64,000 bases of DNA, from the NCBI GenBank assembly GCA_943736015.1, contig OX031063.1:43540672-43604671 (forward strand), read 5' to 3'. The notes below the pieces were generated by a model. It was not told the DNA's origin. It ran no database searches and was given only the letters and a program-made list of their open reading frames with translations. This document shows, piece after piece, positions 59,803-64,000 of this stretch (the stretch's first letter is position 1; the number at the start of each line of letters is the position of its first letter). This stretch comes from Tridacna crocea (lineage: Eukaryota; Mollusca; Bivalvia; Cardiida; Cardiidae). Position numbers and translations under genes: made by a program.

Positions 59803-61299
59803 CTGGAAAAAAAGTTACAAAATCAGTGTTCCCGATCACGCAAAATCGTGCGTGAAACACGTATAGATGAAATAAAACACGTACAAAATTGCAAACCTAT
59901 ACGTGAAATCACGCACAAAAAATACAGAAGATGATAAAACAAAAAAAGCAGGAAACGGTTGCATAGAACGGCTGTCGTAAGTGCAATTTTCGGAAAATAT
60001 AAATCATCAGAAAATTTTTGGATTTCCAGCTTTCTATTTTTAGAACATTTACATGGTCGGCGTACTCGGTCTTTATTATCGCGATCAATGATATTGCAGA
60101 CTGGGACCCGTTTGTTTCCAAAAAAAATCCTTAATTCAGCTCCCCTTTGTTTAACGCAGTCGATAAAAAGCGTTTGTCAACGTCAACGTCTTTCGTCTGT
60201 AAACCCACATTTGGAATAGCTCAGGAATATACCTTAGACGCTTTCAGGTTTCAGAATTCGGGTTCTCGTAGGCAAGCAAAGGTACACTAGTTGTAGAACC
60301 ATTCGAAATATAGTAAACAGAATTCAGTTCTTGCAGAAATATTTATCCATAAATAAACGGACATGAAAAATTGATCGGTCCAAAAAACGCGGAAACCCAT
60401 GACACAAAAAAATGCTCCTTCTTTGATTGTCCGATCACAGTCGCTTCATACTGTCTTTTCAGCTTTTAATGGGTGTAAGCTGTAAATTTCGACAAATATC
60501 TGGATATAATAAACTTGTTTGGTGCATATCATCAGTATGGATTGCTTTGAGAATCATTATTGTCATACCCTCAAATATGAAATCTAGCCGCCCCCCTCCC
60601 TCCGTGTTTACAACTCAAGGGGTATTAAGTGTACCCCTGAAATAAAAAGCTAGTAGGAACACTGCATATTGAATACAGCAGTTTTCAGTCAGAATTCGAC
60701 AATGATTAATGCAGATAAGGCATGTGAAAAGATGAGCATATAGACTACTAATTAACACTTTGCCATACAATTCTTTAAGTGTCAGTTACATTTAAAAATG
60801 TACATTCACATAGTAGATCTATATGATAGTTCTGCATAGGATTGAAAATGAGGCATTAAGTAAACAATTTAGAATTGTGCGCATACTAGTTTTTTCTCTG
60901 AAGTTGTACCCCCATTTTTTTTCTTATACCCCCATTTTTCAATTGTAGGGGGTATAAAACCCCCAAATAAAATTTTCAGTGGGAACACTGAAAATATATT
61001 ATGGCTCCAAGCAAAGTGTATAGAAGATGTACGGACTGTTGAAAGGAACATGTTTCAACTTATAGTCCTCTAGCATAATACTGGTTTCTAAACCAGGAAG
61101 TATTACCCCTTATTGGATATTTTGTATTGTATTCACAAAGATCTGTTCAGAAACTTAGTCAGGAGTTGCTCTCACAAGAAATGGAGGAACGTACAGCAGA
61201 CGGGGAAGATGACACCAATACACGCCCGCCTCCTGCGGCTTATGAAAATGTGTGAAATTTCGCCTTTGCCCATTATGTTTAGCTAAGAGAGTTGGTGCT

Positions 61300-61612
61300 A
61301 TGTCTGGGCCCCTCAGTTGATTCTGGGTAAGTTCCTGGGAGGGCACAGACCAACAACAATCCCAGTATTATAGGAGCACTTTGCCTTAGACATACTCTCT
61401 GTTTCCTGGTCGGTAATTGCCATAACAGCAGATGTTTCAGCAGCAGCAGCCAGCTGTTGCTCCTGTTATTAACTAAAGCAGAGCTTTCACTCGTCTTTGG
61501 TTGCTGTACGACCATCCTTTCTGCCCTTCTCAAATTCTTCACACAGGTCCGTGTCGGTAAGACCATCCAGAATCTTCGCACCAGCAGCAATATGTATTTT
61601 ACGCGACACTTG
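61300..61612 (-). pseudogene. decayed coding fragment, unrecognised
   Basis: One minus-strand frame reads QVSRKIHIAAGAKILDGLTD then TDLCEEFEKGRKDGRTATKD, is broken by three stops within ten codons, and resumes in the same frame with QEQQLAAAAETSAVMAITDQ and ETESMSKAKC before a final stop. The composition is protein-like on both sides of the stops. It lies beside the pogo-like transposon and could be a piece of an older element or a retrocopy. Confidence 0.3.
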
Positions 61613-61689
61613 CTATATGTAATGTTTCATATTTCAAAAAATCGATGTACTCCTCTTTTTAACTTTCATTTTTTTTTCTATTTGAAATA

Positions 61690-62922
61690 CAGTAAAACCT
61701 CGATAATTCGAGGTCCCAAGGGGACGAGCAAAATGCTCGAGTTTTCGCGGTGCTCGAATCATCCAAAATGTCCTTGGGAAAAAATGCAAGTGCTTGTTCG
61801 AGATCGATGATCAAAGTCTTCTTCCCCAGCAGTATAACTTTGTATCTGTCCCTATTTGATTCATTCATTTACAGCATTTGAACAATAGAGTATCAAAAGG
61901 GTTATTTTCTGTGAATTTTCCTGTTTTGATCATATGAGTATGGATTTTTTATTAAATATTCTAAATAATCTGGCCTGTCTTTCGATAGTTTTTGGAAAAG
62001 TCGTGTTCTGTAATTTTAACAAAATCGTAAAATCTGCCCTTTTATATGTCAAGAAAGACGTCAAAATTTTGAATCACGAACGGTACCGTTTGATTTCGGC
62101 GCTGTTGAAGTGGTCATAGAAATGTAAATTACTGAAGTTATGGTGCTGAGCTAATGAGAGATAAAGATAGAGAATTTCGACTTTTCTCATTACCAGTGTC
62201 TTCGACACGAAAACAGATCAGAATATCTACACAACCCGTGAAAATCACATTTACCTGTGCCAAAGGTAAAATTCTACGACATTCAAAGGTATCAGTGATA
62301 TTCACAAAGAATCAGAAATATGATTCCGATATTCACACAAACCCAAAGTATGACGTCAGCGTAACAAAACAGATAAAATTTATGTGATCAACGGGGTAAT
62401 CTGTGGCGATGCGACTGGGAAAAACCTGATGCTATAAATAGATTTGACACGAAAACTGATGAAAATATCACGTTGTCTGATCACCAATGCAGTTACGAAA
62501 TTGACTTTTCAGGATCAACAATGAATTTAAAGGGCTGTTGTTTCAAGTTGCCTCTCATCATTAATTAACGTCAACACCTTCTCAAATCATATTGTGGTAT
62601 GAATACCCCGTAGTAATTGTCAGTTTGTAAAACTTGCGCCACACCATAGACAGGCTGGCGAGATGAAAACCTTTGCTTGGAAAGGTGTGAAAACAATCGT
62701 TGGAGAGGTGCGAAAATATTGTATTCGAATAAACAATCAATTTAAAGAAGGAAAATAATTACAGGGACCAGCATCCGTGTTCGAATTATCGACTTATCGA
62801 GACTCGAAATTACCGGGCTACTTTTGGTTCAATAAAGTAGAGTTTTTGCCGGGACTCTCGGAATTCCTCGAAATATGCCGGGTTCTCGAATGTCCGAGAC
62901 TCGGAATAACAAGGTTTTACTG
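61690..62922. mobile_element. pogo/Tigger-like non-autonomous DNA transposon
   Basis: The left end is CAGTAAAACCTCGATAATTC and the right end reads ...AACAAGGTTTTACTG, inverted copies over the first 11 bases and imperfect further in, flanked on both sides by TA. The TA target and CAGTAAAACCTCG-type tips are typical of the pogo/Tigger branch of Tc1/mariner. Near the right end there are further 'TCGAATTATCGA'-like subterminal motifs. No transposase is readable in the interior. Confidence 0.75.
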
Positions 62923-63730
62923 TATTAATCTATTTGGTATACAACAGTAATTGGAAGAAGTGTTCATGACCATTTATGAAAAATCACAAGTAGGGATTTC
63001 ATTTTTCCCCTCATAAAATTTTGGCTCCTCTGCAATATATCAGGACATCACCACAAATCCATGAATTATCAGTTTCATAATACATCATTGGCACAAATAG
63101 AGATATCTTAACTAAATAAAATACATAATTGACTTGTTGAATTATGAATTTACTGCAAATTACCGGGGGAAAACGGGAAACTAAAACCTGAATTTTACGT
63201 GACACAGATGTGTCATTTACGTGACACAAGTATCTCACGCAATATGATTAACAGAATACGTGGACGGGATTATGCAATGGGTATGGAAGTTAACTGAACA
63301 TCATATTATCTGCATTGAAGAGGAAAAATGCAAAAAAGGTGTTTTATGAAACCTGTAAAACATAATTAAAGTTGAACTCACCGAATGTCCTCTGTCTATT
63401 CTCGAATTTACACAACCTTGATTTCAATTTCGAAACAAAATGGCGCTTTAAACTTCCGTGTAGGTTAGGCAAATACAAATAGACTATAGTATCACGATCA
63501 TCTTGTAAATATGTGTAGGTAATAATAAACCGTCATGTAAACATACGGTCACGTAAAATACATTTAAGCATTTTCCATACGTAATATTTTATTAGGTTTT
63601 CCAGACTCAGGTGAATATATGGTTTTATCACAACGTAACAATGTATACTATTTAGCACTGTTTCATGAGTCGAATACTGACTACAGAGGCGTCACGTAAC
63701 AATACACGTAAAAATCCCTGTAAAAACTGC
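62923..63730. other. AT-rich non-coding stretch
   Basis: No gene recognised. Several GTCACGTAAAA motifs (63195, 63215, 63551, 63692); GGACATTCG|GTGAGTTC on the minus strand at about 63383 resembles a splice donor without a supported exon. Confidence 0.3.
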
Positions 63731-63783
63731 CTGGTTGTTTAAACCTGGGATTGTTTGGTAAAGGGTTATGATAATCGAGCTCT

Positions 63784-64000
63784 ATTAACGTTTTACCAAA
63801 CAACAAAATTTTAGATTGGTCCAAATTGAAAGCACATGCAGACAACAAAATAAACATAACTCTAAAATTGAAATTTGTGTCCAGCAGGGTAGAAAACACT
63901 GTGGGAAAAGAAGAAGATACTGGTTACCAGCATTTTCTCCTATTCCCACAATGTTGTCCAAAGGCTTCTTTCTCAGCGTCGTCAAACATAGGGATTGCAT
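63784..64000 (+). mobile_element. subfamily A MITE, cut by window end
   Basis: TTAACGTTTTACCAAACAAC through the hairpin to AGGGATTGCAT. A second remnant of the right tip (GGGATTGTTTGGTAAAGGG) precedes it at 63737-63767. Confidence 0.75.

Noticed and set aside
60869..61051. GGGGGTATAAAACCCCC as a promoter or hairpin element
   Set aside because: Similar 'TACCCCTGAAATAAAA...AACACTG' text recurs at 60620, so it is better seen as a dispersed repeat remnant.
62154..62387. Transposase inside the pogo-like element
   Set aside because: The frame (MRDKDREFRLFSLPVSSTRK...) shows no DNA-binding or DDE motif, and it is the only sizeable one.
4166..64000. Dozens of open frames of 60-100 codons that resemble each other (for example RKKPFENIVGKGENAGNQHF)
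   Set aside because: They are translations of the TTAA MITE in either orientation. The shared 'protein' is the central hairpin read through, start and stop lie in the tips, and the frames break at random in other copies.

Overview
This is a eukaryotic, AT-rich, intron-rich and repeat-choked window. It is almost certainly from an animal: it holds a ciliary-type VWA3-family gene and the start of a DHHC palmitoyltransferase gene of the ZDHHC2/15/20 group. The repeat landscape (palindromic MITEs, tRNA-headed SINEs, the 'acaagagggccatgatgg' dispersed repeat) looks like a marine bivalve mollusc to me; that taxonomic call is inference. No prokaryotic operon, rRNA or CRISPR locus is present.

Positions 13 to 48227, minus strand: one large gene for a von Willebrand factor A domain protein of the VWA3A/VWA3B family. 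I could place 20 coding exons by splice sites plus continuous reading phase (937 codons, 3' end beyond the left edge). The protein has two VWA modules: the first has lost its metal-binding (MIDAS) motif, the second keeps DTSES. A good RFX 'X-box' lies 15 bp upstream of the candidate first ATG, which fits a ciliary gene. Introns carry most of the repeats.

Throughout: roughly 80 recognisable copies, whole or decayed, of a short (~229 bp) palindromic element family with TTAA targets and CCC...GGG tips (piggyBac-like MITEs) in at least four subfamilies (called A, B, C, D here). One copy at 55257-55484 can be compared with unoccupied versions of the same site inside a local tandem array, which demonstrates TTAA target duplication directly. 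Most open frames longer than 60 codons are translations of these MITEs, not genes.

Positions 44184 to 47966: a 3.8 kb foldback-like element in intron 1 of the VWA3 gene, built around about two dozen copies of the CCTTTCGCGAAAGG palindrome, with long inverted ends and a TA at each flank. I do not recognise it; it is the most novel-looking structure here.

Positions 48258 to 58384: intergenic space between two head-to-head genes, with SINEs, MITEs, a perfect 34-bp-stem hairpin and a degenerate 0.5-0.8 kb tandem array (52.98-55.7 kb).

Positions 58385 to 64000: first coding exon of the ZDHHC gene (plus strand), a frameshifted terminal-exon-like fragment (minus, 59639-59802), a decayed coding fragment (minus, 61.2-61.6 kb), and a 1.23 kb pogo/Tigger-like non-autonomous transposon (61690-62922).
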